From Gallibacter sp963634825 (GTDB lineage: Bacteria; Bacillota; Clostridia; Peptostreptococcales; Anaerovoracaceae), in assembly GCA_963634825.1 (NCBI GenBank), contig CAVHCP010000023.1, positions 1 to 14,064 on the forward strand: DNA of 14,064 bases. The letters are read 5' to 3'. The stretch's first letter is position 1. Each line of letters starts with the position of its first letter. Shown piece by piece: positions 6,947-14,050 of the stretch. The notes below the pieces were generated by a model. The model saw nothing but the letters and a program-made list of their open reading frames with translations, did not search any database and was not told the origin of the DNA. The translations under genes and the position numbers were made by a program.

Positions 6947-7831
6947 TCACTTCCTTTGCTGTGCGTTTGCACCTGCGACTACTTCGGTTAATTCTTGGGT
7001 TATATCTGCCTGACGAACCCTGTTATATGTTGTATTTAATTCCTTTAGCATATCCCTTGCGCTATCGGTAGCATTTTGCATTGCAAGCATACGAGCGTTG
7101 TGTTCGCTGCAATATGACTCCACGAGACAACCATATAATGTGCCGAGAAGATAGATAGGCACGATACTGTCCATAACATCCTCAGGAGAAGGATAAAAGG
7201 TTGGGACAAGATTATCCGTATCATCAGTATTTTCAAACTCCGTCCTTGCTAGTGGCAAAAGCTTGATATGTCGTGGAGAAGCCGCAAGGGCACTGTCCAT
7301 ATTTGTATATACGATATGTATTTCATCGAGCTCTTTTCGAAGAAATAGCTCAAGTAGGTCACCCATTATTGTCCGCGCACGGGAAAGTGTAGGATTTTGA
7401 ACCGTATATTTAAAAGATTGATCAAGCTCGAGTTTGTTTTTTCTCGGTGCAAAATAATGTCTGCCAACCTCACCGAGTACAAAAAGTCTGTCTTTGCCCG
7501 GCATATCAATGAGCTTTTCGGCTGTGCGTATAACATTGAGATTGTATGAGCCTGCAAGACCTTTATCGGCAGTAATAACTATGATACCGATATTTTTTTC
7601 TTCTTGCGGTATAGATGTGCGCTTGTCAAAATATTTATTACTTAGATTAGGCCAGTAAGTCAAAATTTTTGAAATCTCATCTTGCATAGCAAAAAAGAAC
7701 GGCTCGGTTTGTGCAAGCCTCTGCTTTGCCTGCTTAACCTTAGATGAGGATATCAAATACATAGCATTTGTTATCTTCATTGTCTCTTGTACGCCGGCTA
7801 TCCGCCCTTTTAATTCCTTAGCATTTGACAT
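6947..7831 (-). CDS. atpG: ATP synthase F1, gamma subunit
   Basis: The rotating central shaft of F1, two long helices forming a coiled coil at the N- and C-termini. The 294 residues begin MSNAKELKGRIAGVQETMKI, the expected N-terminal helix, and end with the conserved block RQADITQELTEVVAGANAQ. Both ends are the strongest family signatures. The frame extends 8 codons further upstream, but ATG 7831 has AGGAG (7837-7841) 5 nt ahead and the family-like N-terminus, so the longer form is rejected. The gene start overlaps the atpA end by 14 nt (7818-7831), and its stop lies within the atpD ribosome site region, so all three should be translated in a coupled manner. Confidence 0.96.
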   Translation of the reverse strand: MSNAKELKGRIAGVQETMKITNAMYLISSSKVKQAKQRLAQTEPFFFAMQDEISKILTYWPNLSNKYFDKRTSIPQEEKNIGIIVITADKGLAGSYNLNVIRTAEKLIDMPGKDRLFVLGEVGRHYFAPRKNKLELDQSFKYTVQNPTLSRARTIMGDLLELFLRKELDEIHIVYTNMDSALAASPRHIKLLPLARTEFENTDDTDNLVPTFYPSPEDVMDSIVPIYLLGTLYGCLVESYCSEHNARMLAMQNATDSARDMLKELNTTYNRVRQADITQELTEVVAGANAQQRK

Positions 7832-9332
7832 ATTTGCTCCTATATTCATTTGCAATCTTTATGATTTTTTCTTTTAGCTCATCAGATAAATCGCCCGAGG
7901 ATACTATTTCGGAAATCACATCACTGTGTGTGTTTGCAAAGTGATCCAAAAGATCCTTTTGGAATGCCTTTATATCCGCAAGATCAATTTCCGTAAAGAC
8001 TTCATCCGTTGCACATACAAGTAATATTACCTGCTGAGGCATCGAAAGAGGATGTCCGAGTGGCTGCTTCAATAGTTCTGTCAGAGCTTGTCCGCGTCGA
8101 AGCTGGTGCTTTGTAGTTTCATCAAGATCAGAGCTAAACTGCGTAAAAGCTTCGAGTTCTCTTGCCTGTGCAAGGTCGATACGCATACTTCCCGACGCTT
8201 TTTTCATCGCCTTGCTCTGTGCATTACCGCCTACACGCGAAACGGAAATGCCGACATTTACAGCAGGTCTCATACCTGCATTAAATAATGATGTCTCCAA
8301 AAATATCTGACCGTCGGTTATAGAAATAACATTTGTCGGGATATATGCCGACACGTCGCCGGCCTGCGTTTCGATAATAGGCAGCGCCGTGATAGAACCA
8401 CCGCCGGCTTCTTCAGAAAGCCTGCTGCTACGCTCAAGCAAGCGAGAATGAAGATAAAATACATCTCCCGGGAAGGCTTCTCTTCCCGGACTCCTGCCGA
8501 GTAAAAGCGAAATAGCTCTATATGCCACAGCATGTTTTGAAAGATCGTCATAAACGATCAAAACGTCTTTTCCTTGGTACATAAAATATTCGCCCATTGC
8601 AGTTGCCGCATAAGGAGCGACATATTGTAGCGGAGCACAGTCGCCGGCACCTGCACATACGATAGTCGTATAATCCATAGCACCGTTTTTTGCAAGCATA
8701 TTTGCAAGCTGTGCAACGGTAGATATCTTTTGACCTATGGCAACATAGATACATATAACATCCTTGCCTTTTTGATTGATGATAGTATCCGAGGCTATCG
8801 AAGTTTTACCTGTTTGTCTGTCGCCGATAATAAGCTCACGCTGACCTCTGCCTATAGGAAACATAGAGTCAATCGAAAGGATACCTGTCTCAAGAGGGAC
8901 TGTTACAGGCTTACGATCGATGATGCCCGGAGCGTCATTTTCAATAAGTCTGTAATCCTCAGCTTCGATTTCGCCCTTGCCATCGATAGGAGAGCCAAGA
9001 GGATCGATGATACGACCGATAAAGCCCTCGCCGACAGGGACGCCTGCTTTTTTCTTAGTCCTGTATACCTTGTCACCTTCTTTGATATCCGTATCATTGC
9101 CAAAAAGTATACAACCGATTTCGTTTTCCTTTATATTTTGAACCATACCCTTCAGACCGTTCTCAAAGGTTAGGATTTCGCCATACATAACATCGTCAAG
9201 ACCATAAATTGTGGCGATGCCGTCACCTATGGTAATAACCGAGCCTGTTTCCTTTGGACCGTTCTCAAGGTCATAATTTTTAATTTCTTCTTTTATTATA
9301 GATATAATTTCGTCAGAGTTAATGATACTCAA
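7818..9332 (-). CDS. atpA: ATP synthase F1, alpha subunit
   Basis: The non-catalytic nucleotide-binding subunit alternating with beta in the F1 hexamer. Its 504 residues are normal. Walker A GDRQTGKT is at 170-177, LIVYDDLSKHAVAYR at about 258-272, the alpha/beta signature PAVNVGISVS at 356-365, and the arginine finger in SRVGGNAQ (about R366). The start is TTG at 9332, with a near-perfect AGGAGGT ribosome site beginning at 9346; the next in-frame ATG is about 49 residues in and would remove conserved sequence. It follows atpH after 31 bp and overlaps atpG by 14 nt. Both alpha and beta in this operon use TTG starts behind strong ribosome sites. Confidence 0.97.
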   Translation of the reverse strand: MSIINSDEIISIIKEEIKNYDLENGPKETGSVITIGDGIATIYGLDDVMYGEILTFENGLKGMVQNIKENEIGCILFGNDTDIKEGDKVYRTKKKAGVPVGEGFIGRIIDPLGSPIDGKGEIEAEDYRLIENDAPGIIDRKPVTVPLETGILSIDSMFPIGRGQRELIIGDRQTGKTSIASDTIINQKGKDVICIYVAIGQKISTVAQLANMLAKNGAMDYTTIVCAGAGDCAPLQYVAPYAATAMGEYFMYQGKDVLIVYDDLSKHAVAYRAISLLLGRSPGREAFPGDVFYLHSRLLERSSRLSEEAGGGSITALPIIETQAGDVSAYIPTNVISITDGQIFLETSLFNAGMRPAVNVGISVSRVGGNAQSKAMKKASGSMRIDLAQARELEAFTQFSSDLDETTKHQLRRGQALTELLKQPLGHPLSMPQQVILLVCATDEVFTEIDLADIKAFQKDLLDHFANTHSDVISEIVSSGDLSDELKEKIIKIANEYRSKYVKC

Positions 9333-9363
9333 GAGATTTACCTCCTTTGTTAAGCTCTTTTTA

Positions 9364-9912
9364 CTAAACTTCTACACCGAAGCTTTGAGCAAATTTGTCA
9401 AAGCCACCTTTTATGCTCTTGTCGTACATAATGCCATCCACGAAAAGAGTAAATCCGCCGATAAGCGTTTTGTCGCAGGATTTTTCCCAAAGAACGTCGC
9501 TACAATCATGCTTTTTGCATATAAAGCTCTTTAGCTGATCGAGCTGCTTATCTGTCGGTGGCGTCACATATGTGAGGTGAGCCTTTAGAATTTTGTTTTC
9601 CTTTGCTATTATTTCATTTGTGCAATTTATAATTTCAAAAAGAAGTGCAAAGTTGTTATGGTCGCACAAGAGCTTCAAAAAGTTACAAGATATTTTTGCT
9701 GTAAAAAGTCTTTCGATGATGCGATGCTTTTTTTGCGTTGCAATAGTTGGATTTAGCATTACATCTAAAAGCTCATCTGAGCTTGTAAATACAGACTTTA
9801 TCTCAGCAAGCTCATCACTTTTTATACCAAGCTCATAAAGCGCTCTTGCGTAGCGAATAGATAAAATACTATATTTTGATACATCAAAATTTTTACGGCT
9901 ATTTTGACTCAT
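9364..9912 (-). CDS. atpH: ATP synthase F1, delta subunit
   Basis: Stator protein that caps the F1 head and holds the b-subunit stalk (the counterpart of mitochondrial OSCP). It has 182 residues, close to the usual 175-185. The N-terminal part carries SIRYARALYELG, the family helix opening, and the C-terminus IGGFTLFVDGIMYDKSIKGG, the strongest signature. Three starts are possible: GTG 9921, ATG 9918 and ATG 9912. I choose 9912 because the GCAGG of atpF then sits about 8 nt ahead, whereas it is only 2 nt from 9918. The start overlaps the end of atpF by 14 nt. The N-terminus of about 10 residues before the conserved helix is slightly longer than in many homologues. Confidence 0.93.
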   Translation of the reverse strand: MSQNSRKNFDVSKYSILSIRYARALYELGIKSDELAEIKSVFTSSDELLDVMLNPTIATQKKHRIIERLFTAKISCNFLKLLCDHNNFALLFEIINCTNEIIAKENKILKAHLTYVTPPTDKQLDQLKSFICKKHDCSDVLWEKSCDKTLIGGFTLFVDGIMYDKSIKGGFDKFAQSFGVEV

Positions 9913-10393
9913 CGTCATCACCTGCTTCTTTTATGAATTCGTCATACATGTCGCTATCGCTTTGTTCATTTGATGAGGTTGTAGCAACTTTTTTTGCAAC
10001 TTCTACGGCAAGCTGTGCGATTTGTTCTTTTGCTTCTGAGACAGCCTTTGTCTTCGCAACTTCGATCTCTTTATTTGCATTTTGCATAATGATATCTGCT
10101 CGTTTGTTTGCATCGTCGAGTATGTTTTGCGACTTTGCTTGCGCCTCTTTTTTTGCATCCGAAATTATCTGAGCACTTTCTTTATTTGCTTCGCTCAGCT
10201 GTTTTTCGTATTTATTCTTCATAACAGTTGCTTCGGCTTCTTTTGTCCTTGCATTGTCAAGACCGTTTTTTATTATCTCGTCACGTTTATTCATGACATT
10301 TAAAATCGGCTTGATAAGAAATTTTCGAAGTAGCAGGAAAAGAACTATTATATTTATGATGTTAAACAGTAGATTTATATCTACGCTAATCAT
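9899..10393 (-). CDS. atpF: ATP synthase Fo, subunit b
   Basis: Peripheral stalk protein joining membrane subunit a to the F1 head. The 164 residues start with one hydrophobic membrane segment (about 6-26, within DINLLFNIINIIVLFLLL), followed by a long charged, alanine-rich helix (about 35-140) of the kind that forms the b dimer. The C-terminus is unusually acidic, ending in EAGDDDESK. ATG 10393 has a GGCGG-type ribosome site about 7 nt ahead. It lies 22 bp after atpE and overlaps atpH by 14 nt. Sequence conservation in b subunits is low, so identification rests mainly on architecture and position, which are decisive here. Confidence 0.93.
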   Translation of the reverse strand: MISVDINLLFNIINIIVLFLLLRKFLIKPILNVMNKRDEIIKNGLDNARTKEAEATVMKNKYEKQLSEANKESAQIISDAKKEAQAKSQNILDDANKRADIIMQNANKEIEVAKTKAVSEAKEQIAQLAVEVAKKVATTSSNEQSDSDMYDEFIKEAGDDDESK

Positions 10394-10415
10394 TTATATC
10401 CCGCCTTTCGAATTT

Positions 10416-10634
10416 TTATAGGACAATAATTATAAGTGCGATGATAAGACCATAAATCGCAGTAGCTTCCGCAAGAGCTGCACCTAAGATAAAAGTCTTA
10501 TTGATATCTTTTTTTGCTTCCGGTTGTCTTGCGATAGCTTCTGAAGCTCTGCCTGCTGCAATACCGATACCGATACCTGCGCCAAGGCCTGTAAGTACGG
10601 CGATACCTGCGCCTATAGCTATTAGTGTGTTCAT
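10416..10634 (-). CDS. atpE: ATP synthase Fo, subunit c
   Basis: The small proteolipid whose ring turns as ions cross the membrane. The 72 residues form two hydrophobic helices around the polar loop ARQPEAK (35-41). Helix 1 carries the glycine repeat GLGAGIGIGIAAG (16-28) that packs the ring; helix 2 carries the ion-binding carboxylate E56 in AEATAIYGL. Compared with the sodium-type c subunit of Ilyobacter, the glutamine of helix 1 is replaced by I23 and the serine after the glutamate by A57, although T58 and Y61 remain. This favours proton coupling, by inference. ATG 10634 follows GGAG by 7 nt. It is the second gene of the operon. Confidence 0.96.
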   Translation of the reverse strand: MNTLIAIGAGIAVLTGLGAGIGIGIAAGRASEAIARQPEAKKDINKTFILGAALAEATAIYGLIIALIIIVL

Positions 10635-10713
10635 AATAATTCTCCTTTTTGTAAAACTTTTATTAAACTAAATTTATTTTTATATAAGCATATTTTGTAT
10701 CATAGCTTTTTTG

Positions 10714-11373
10714 TCAGTCTTCCATCTCGTTATTCATAAATATTGCTGTCAGGAATACAAAGATGTATGCCTGCAACAGCCCGTCAAAGACATCAAAGAA
10801 TAAGCTAAATGGGATTGGGATCAAGATCGGAGCTAAAATCCTTATAAGCTCCATGATAACAAAAGCTCCCAAAACATTTCCGAAAAGTCGCATACAAAGC
10901 GATAGTGGCCTTATAGCTACTTCTAAGATGTTTATCGGAGTTATAAGAGCAACAGGCTCTTTGAAGTGCTTGATATAACCTTTGATACCTTTTTTGCGCA
11001 TACCTGCGGTTTCTATCAAAAACAAGCTTATAAGAGCAAGTGCTATAGTAACATTTAAATCCTTTGTCGGCGGTTTAAATCCTAATATTGCAAAGATTGT
11101 ATTTGAAAAAGCGAGATAAATAAGCACAGTTATAAGATAGGGAGTATATCCTCTGTTTTCCTTACCGAAAGTATCATCAAAAAAGTCGTAGGCCCACTTA
11201 ATCGCAGCCTCTAAGAGAAGCTGGATTTTGCTCGGAGCCTCGACTTTTAAATTACGAGTAAGCAAAATAGATGCTACAACTAATGTAGCCATAATAATCC
11301 ATGTTACAACTGTCGACTCGCTGACGCCTACGCCACCAAAGATCGGAATTGTAAAGACTGTGTCGCAGTTCAT
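10714..11373 (-). CDS. atpB: ATP synthase Fo, subunit a
   Basis: Membrane subunit that forms the ion half-channels next to the c-ring. The 219 residues contain several hydrophobic helices (about 20-38, 78-97, 106-122, 143-180 and 186-212). The essential arginine is R162 in SLCMRLFGN, within the conserved stretch EVAIRPLSLCMRLFGNVLG (151-169). GFKPPTKDLNVT (98-109) is another family block. The ATG at 11373 is the only ordinary start, but AGGAG abuts it with no spacer, and an AAAGG lies 12 nt away; initiation here is atypical. It is the first gene of the atp operon with no atpI ahead, 114 bp after glyA. A promoter candidate lies in that gap. Confidence 0.93.
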   Translation of the reverse strand: MNCDTVFTIPIFGGVGVSESTVVTWIIMATLVVASILLTRNLKVEAPSKIQLLLEAAIKWAYDFFDDTFGKENRGYTPYLITVLIYLAFSNTIFAILGFKPPTKDLNVTIALALISLFLIETAGMRKKGIKGYIKHFKEPVALITPINILEVAIRPLSLCMRLFGNVLGAFVIMELIRILAPILIPIPFSLFFDVFDGLLQAYIFVFLTAIFMNNEMED

Positions 11374-11450
11374 CTCCTGCGTTAGCCTTTCGGATAAAGT
11401 GCCCGTAAAAACACCTTCTTTCTTTCTAAAACGATATTTCTTTAAAAGGT

Positions 11451-11480
11451 ATTTTACTCTTTTTTATGACTAAAAGTCAA
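11451..11480 (-). promoter_or_regulatory. Probable promoter of the atp operon
   Basis: On the minus strand, TTGACT (11480-11475) and TAAAAT (11456-11451) are 18 bp apart. Transcription would start near 11444, about 70 nt before atpB. The -35 sits in a dyad, TGACT-AAA-AGTCA (11467-11479), which lacks a T tract and so looks more like an operator or chance palindrome than a glyA terminator. Read-through from glyA into atpB remains possible. Confidence 0.6.
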
Positions 11481-11487
11481 ATGACAA

Positions 11488-12726
11488 TTAGCAGTAAATA
11501 GGAAATTTTTTGCAAAGCTCTATAACTTTTGCTTTAATTTCCGCAACCTTGCCTTCGCCACCTTCTATAAGCTCGGTAATCAAATTTGCGATATATATAC
11601 ATTCGCTTTCCTTCATGCCTCTTGTAGTGATAGCGGGAGTGCCGATACGCACACCACTTGTCAGAGCCGGGCTTAGAGTTTCGTTTGGAATACTGTTTTT
11701 GTTAAGAGTGATATTTGCACTTTCAAGCAGATTTTGTACATCCCTGCCATTTACTCCAAAAGGAGTTACATCGACGAGCATAAGGTGATTGTCTGTACCG
11801 CCTGATACTATTTTGAAACCGTTTTCGATAAGCCTTTTTGCCATTGCTTGGGCATTTTTTAGAACCTGCTCCTGATATTTTTTGAAATCGGGAGAAAGAG
11901 CTTCCTTGAAACAAATAGCCTTAGCAGCGATGATGTGCATAAGAGGACCGCCCTGAGTGCCGGGGAATACGGCACTGTTAATCTTTTTTGCGTGCTCTTC
12001 TTTACATAATATAAGACCGCCGCGAGGGCCTCTCAGAGTTTTGTGTGTAGTTGTAGTAACCACATCAGCATAAGGCACCGGACTTGGGTGAAGTCCTGTA
12101 GCTACAAGACCTGCGATATGAGCCATATCTACAAACATAAATGCGCCAACTTTATCGCAGATTTCTCGGATTCTTTTAAAGTCGATAATGCGAGGATAAG
12201 CACTCGCACCTGCAACTATCATTTTTGGCTGTACTTCAAGAGCTTTCTTTTCGATATCATCATAATCCAAAACTTCGCTTTGAGGGTCCACACCATAAAA
12301 ATGAGATTCGTATAACTTGCCCGATGAGTTGACCTTGGCGCCGTGAGTTAAGTGGCCGCCATGAGAAAGATCAAGACCGAGTATTTTATCTCCGGGATTT
12401 AAAAATGCAAGATAAACAGCCACATTTGCCTGAGCTCCGGAGTGAGGCTGTACATTTGCATGCTCTGCACCAAAAAGCTTCTTGGCTCTTTCGATCGCAA
12501 GGCTTTCGATACCGTCTACAAATTCGCAACCACCATAATATCTCTTTCCGGGATATCCTTCGGCATACTTATTTGTGCAGTGGCTTCCCATAGCCTCCAT
12601 TACAGCCTCAGAAACAATATTTTCGCTTGCGATAAGCTCAAGATGCTCCTGCTGCCTGTGCAATTCCTTTTGCATCAAATCTGCAATTTCCGCATCTGTT
12701 TTTGCTATTAAATTGAAATCTACCAT
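11488..12726 (-). CDS. glyA: Serine hydroxymethyltransferase
   Basis: Pyridoxal-phosphate enzyme that interconverts serine and glycine while moving a one-carbon unit to or from tetrahydrofolate; cytoplasmic. Its 412 residues are typical. The cofactor lysine is K229 in TTTTHKTLRGPRGG (224-237). LIASENIVS (31-39), NKYAEGYPGKRYYGG (52-66) and FVDMAHIAGLVA (198-209) are further family blocks. ATG 12726 follows AGGAGG by about 7-8 nt, an excellent ribosome site. It is transcribed in the same direction as the atp operon and lies directly upstream of it; SHMT and ATP synthase genes also lie near each other in Bacillus. No riboswitch-like leader is evident; the leader would be short. Confidence 0.97.
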   Translation of the reverse strand: MVDFNLIAKTDAEIADLMQKELHRQQEHLELIASENIVSEAVMEAMGSHCTNKYAEGYPGKRYYGGCEFVDGIESLAIERAKKLFGAEHANVQPHSGAQANVAVYLAFLNPGDKILGLDLSHGGHLTHGAKVNSSGKLYESHFYGVDPQSEVLDYDDIEKKALEVQPKMIVAGASAYPRIIDFKRIREICDKVGAFMFVDMAHIAGLVATGLHPSPVPYADVVTTTTHKTLRGPRGGLILCKEEHAKKINSAVFPGTQGGPLMHIIAAKAICFKEALSPDFKKYQEQVLKNAQAMAKRLIENGFKIVSGGTDNHLMLVDVTPFGVNGRDVQNLLESANITLNKNSIPNETLSPALTSGVRIGTPAITTRGMKESECIYIANLITELIEGGEGKVAEIKAKVIELCKKFPIYC

Positions 12727-12777
12727 TATTTGTCCTCCTTGTTTAGTCGAAATAAAATCTAAATTGAATATAATCCT

Positions 12778-12786
12778 ATAATACCA
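12778..12786 (-). promoter_or_regulatory. Possible extended -10 for glyA
   Basis: TGGTATTAT on the minus strand (12786-12778) has the TGN extension plus a TATTAT -10 hexamer, about 50 nt from the glyA start. I see no good -35 at the right distance. A TATATT at 12771-12766 is an alternative. The site sits about 20 bp from the -35 of the divergent promoter, so both genes may share control. Confidence 0.35.
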
Positions 12787-12804
12787 ATTTTGTATTTTCT
12801 ATAG

Positions 12805-12834
12805 TTGCCTTTACGCTAAAAAATGGTATATAAT
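12805..12834 (+). promoter_or_regulatory. Promoter of the DUF3048 gene
   Basis: TTGCCT (12805-12810) and a consensus TATAAT (12829-12834) are separated by 18 bp. The start site would be near 12841, leaving an untranslated leader of about 100 nt. Confidence 0.65.
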
Positions 12835-12897
12835 TGGAAACAGATATTCATACCGTATAAAGGTAGCGTATATCGATTTTTAAAATAAGTATAACAC

Positions 12898-12913
12898 AAG
12901 TAGGTGGCTACTT
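12898..12913 (+). other. Small hairpin in the leader of the DUF3048 gene
   Basis: AAGTAG (12898-12903) pairs with CTACTT (12908-12913) around the loop GTGG, 14 nt before the ribosome site AGGAGG (12928-12933). It is too small to be a recognised riboswitch and lacks a T tract. It may only affect message structure. Confidence 0.4.
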
Positions 12914-12941
12914 TAAAGATTTATATGAGGAGGAAATGATA

Positions 12942-13964
12942 ATGAAAAAGGCAAATGTGATAAGAGCTGCAGTGATAGGCACAGTTGTAGTGGCAGTAGG
13001 TGCAACTGCTCTCGTAATGGCACTAAAGGACAAAAAAGACGATACAACTGAGGAAGAAGGAGACGTCAACCCCCTTACGGGGATTGTACTTGAAGAAGGA
13101 CAGGAGCTACCTGACAGACCGGTGATGGTTTCAACAGATAATGATAGCTATTTGTCACGCCCACAATCGGGCATATCAAAGGCAGATATCTTATATGAAG
13201 TACCTATCGAAGGTGGTGGCAGCAGATATGAGCCTATATATTATGGTAGCTTTTCGGAGCTGACAACGGTAGGAGCGATAAGGAGTACACGCCCTTATAT
13301 GCTTGATATTGCAAGCGAATACAATGCTGTCTTTGTGCATAACGGACAGAGCCCACAGGCGATAGCATATTTTGACGAAAGCGGAGTAGACAGAGTGTCG
13401 GCGGCAGAATATTTCAAAGCTTTTCATAATGAAAGCAGTGAAAATAGCAGACTCCCGGGCAATTTGTATTCCACAAGGGAAGACATCATCTCTGCAATGA
13501 GCTCGCTTGGATATAATGAAAAGAAAAATGTCAGGACATTTAAATGGCTCAATGATGACGATGAGGTCAGCGGAGATACTGCAAATGAGATTGTCGTAAA
13601 TTATGCTGACGGTGCATATAATACATTTAAGTATGACGAAAAGACAAAGCTCTATACGAAGTACGTAAAAGGCGAGAAGCTTATAGATGCGGAAAACAAC
13701 GAGGTATTTACATGTGCAAATGTGCTCGTCCAGAAGGTGCCATACAAGCTTTATGCAAATGAATCAGAGCGACTGCAGATAGATATGTATGCCGGCGGTG
13801 ATGCTGTTATGTTTACACAAGGAAAGGCAGTTGAGGGTACATGGTCACGCAAGAGCAAGAGCAGTCCTACCATATTTAAAGATAAGGACGGCAATGAGTT
13901 TAAGATGACCAGAGGAGTGACAGCGATACAACTCATAGACACAACGGTAAAATTTAAATATTAA
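12942..13964 (+). CDS. DUF3048 (YerB-like) membrane-anchored protein
   Basis: The 340 residues match the two-part plan of the YerB/DUF3048 family. The N-terminal domain opens with NPLTG (43-47) and RPQSGISKADILYE (73-86), then IRSTRPYMLDIASEY (113-127) and a VHNGQSPQA stretch (132-140). The C-terminal domain runs from about NVLVQ (260) through FTQGKAVEGTWSRKS (291-305). The function of the family is not established. Residues about 7-28 form a hydrophobic segment after MKKANVIR, so the protein is probably anchored in the membrane with its bulk outside. No lipobox cysteine is present, unlike lipoprotein members such as Bacillus YerB. ATG 12942 is preferred: AGGAGG (12928-12933) is 8 nt ahead, against 2 nt for the ATG at 12936. 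It is divergent from glyA; no terminator is visible after it. Confidence 0.85.
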   Translation: MKKANVIRAAVIGTVVVAVGATALVMALKDKKDDTTEEEGDVNPLTGIVLEEGQELPDRPVMVSTDNDSYLSRPQSGISKADILYEVPIEGGGSRYEPIYYGSFSELTTVGAIRSTRPYMLDIASEYNAVFVHNGQSPQAIAYFDESGVDRVSAAEYFKAFHNESSENSRLPGNLYSTREDIISAMSSLGYNEKKNVRTFKWLNDDDEVSGDTANEIVVNYADGAYNTFKYDEKTKLYTKYVKGEKLIDAENNEVFTCANVLVQKVPYKLYANESERLQIDMYAGGDAVMFTQGKAVEGTWSRKSKSSPTIFKDKDGNEFKMTRGVTAIQLIDTTVKFKY

Positions 13965-14009
13965 GTTTTCGAAACAACTAAAATTGCAATATGACAGATA
14001 AATATTGTC

Positions 14010-14050
14010 GGGTATCCAAACTTTTTTGGGGTATCTCCAAACTTTCTTGG
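14010..14050 (+). repeat. Two tandem units of about 20 bp at the window edge
   Basis: GGGTATCCAAACTTTTTTGG (14010-14029) and GGGTATCTCCAAACTTTCTTGG (from 14029) are near copies with a 19-bp period; the second has two extra bases and one T-to-C change. Each contains a short palindrome, CCAAA with TTTGG or CCAA with TTGG. More G-rich sequence follows to the edge, so the array or element may continue outside the window. I do not recognise it; the end of an insertion sequence or an intergenic repeat are both possible. Confidence 0.55.

Noticed and set aside
8730..9173. 147-codon plus-strand open frame inside atpA
   Set aside because: Shadow of the atpA codons; no ribosome site, promoter or recognisable domain.
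11462..11486. Terminator after glyA formed by TGACT-AAA-AGTCA
   Set aside because: The stem is 5 bp and is followed on the transcribed strand by an A run, not a T run.
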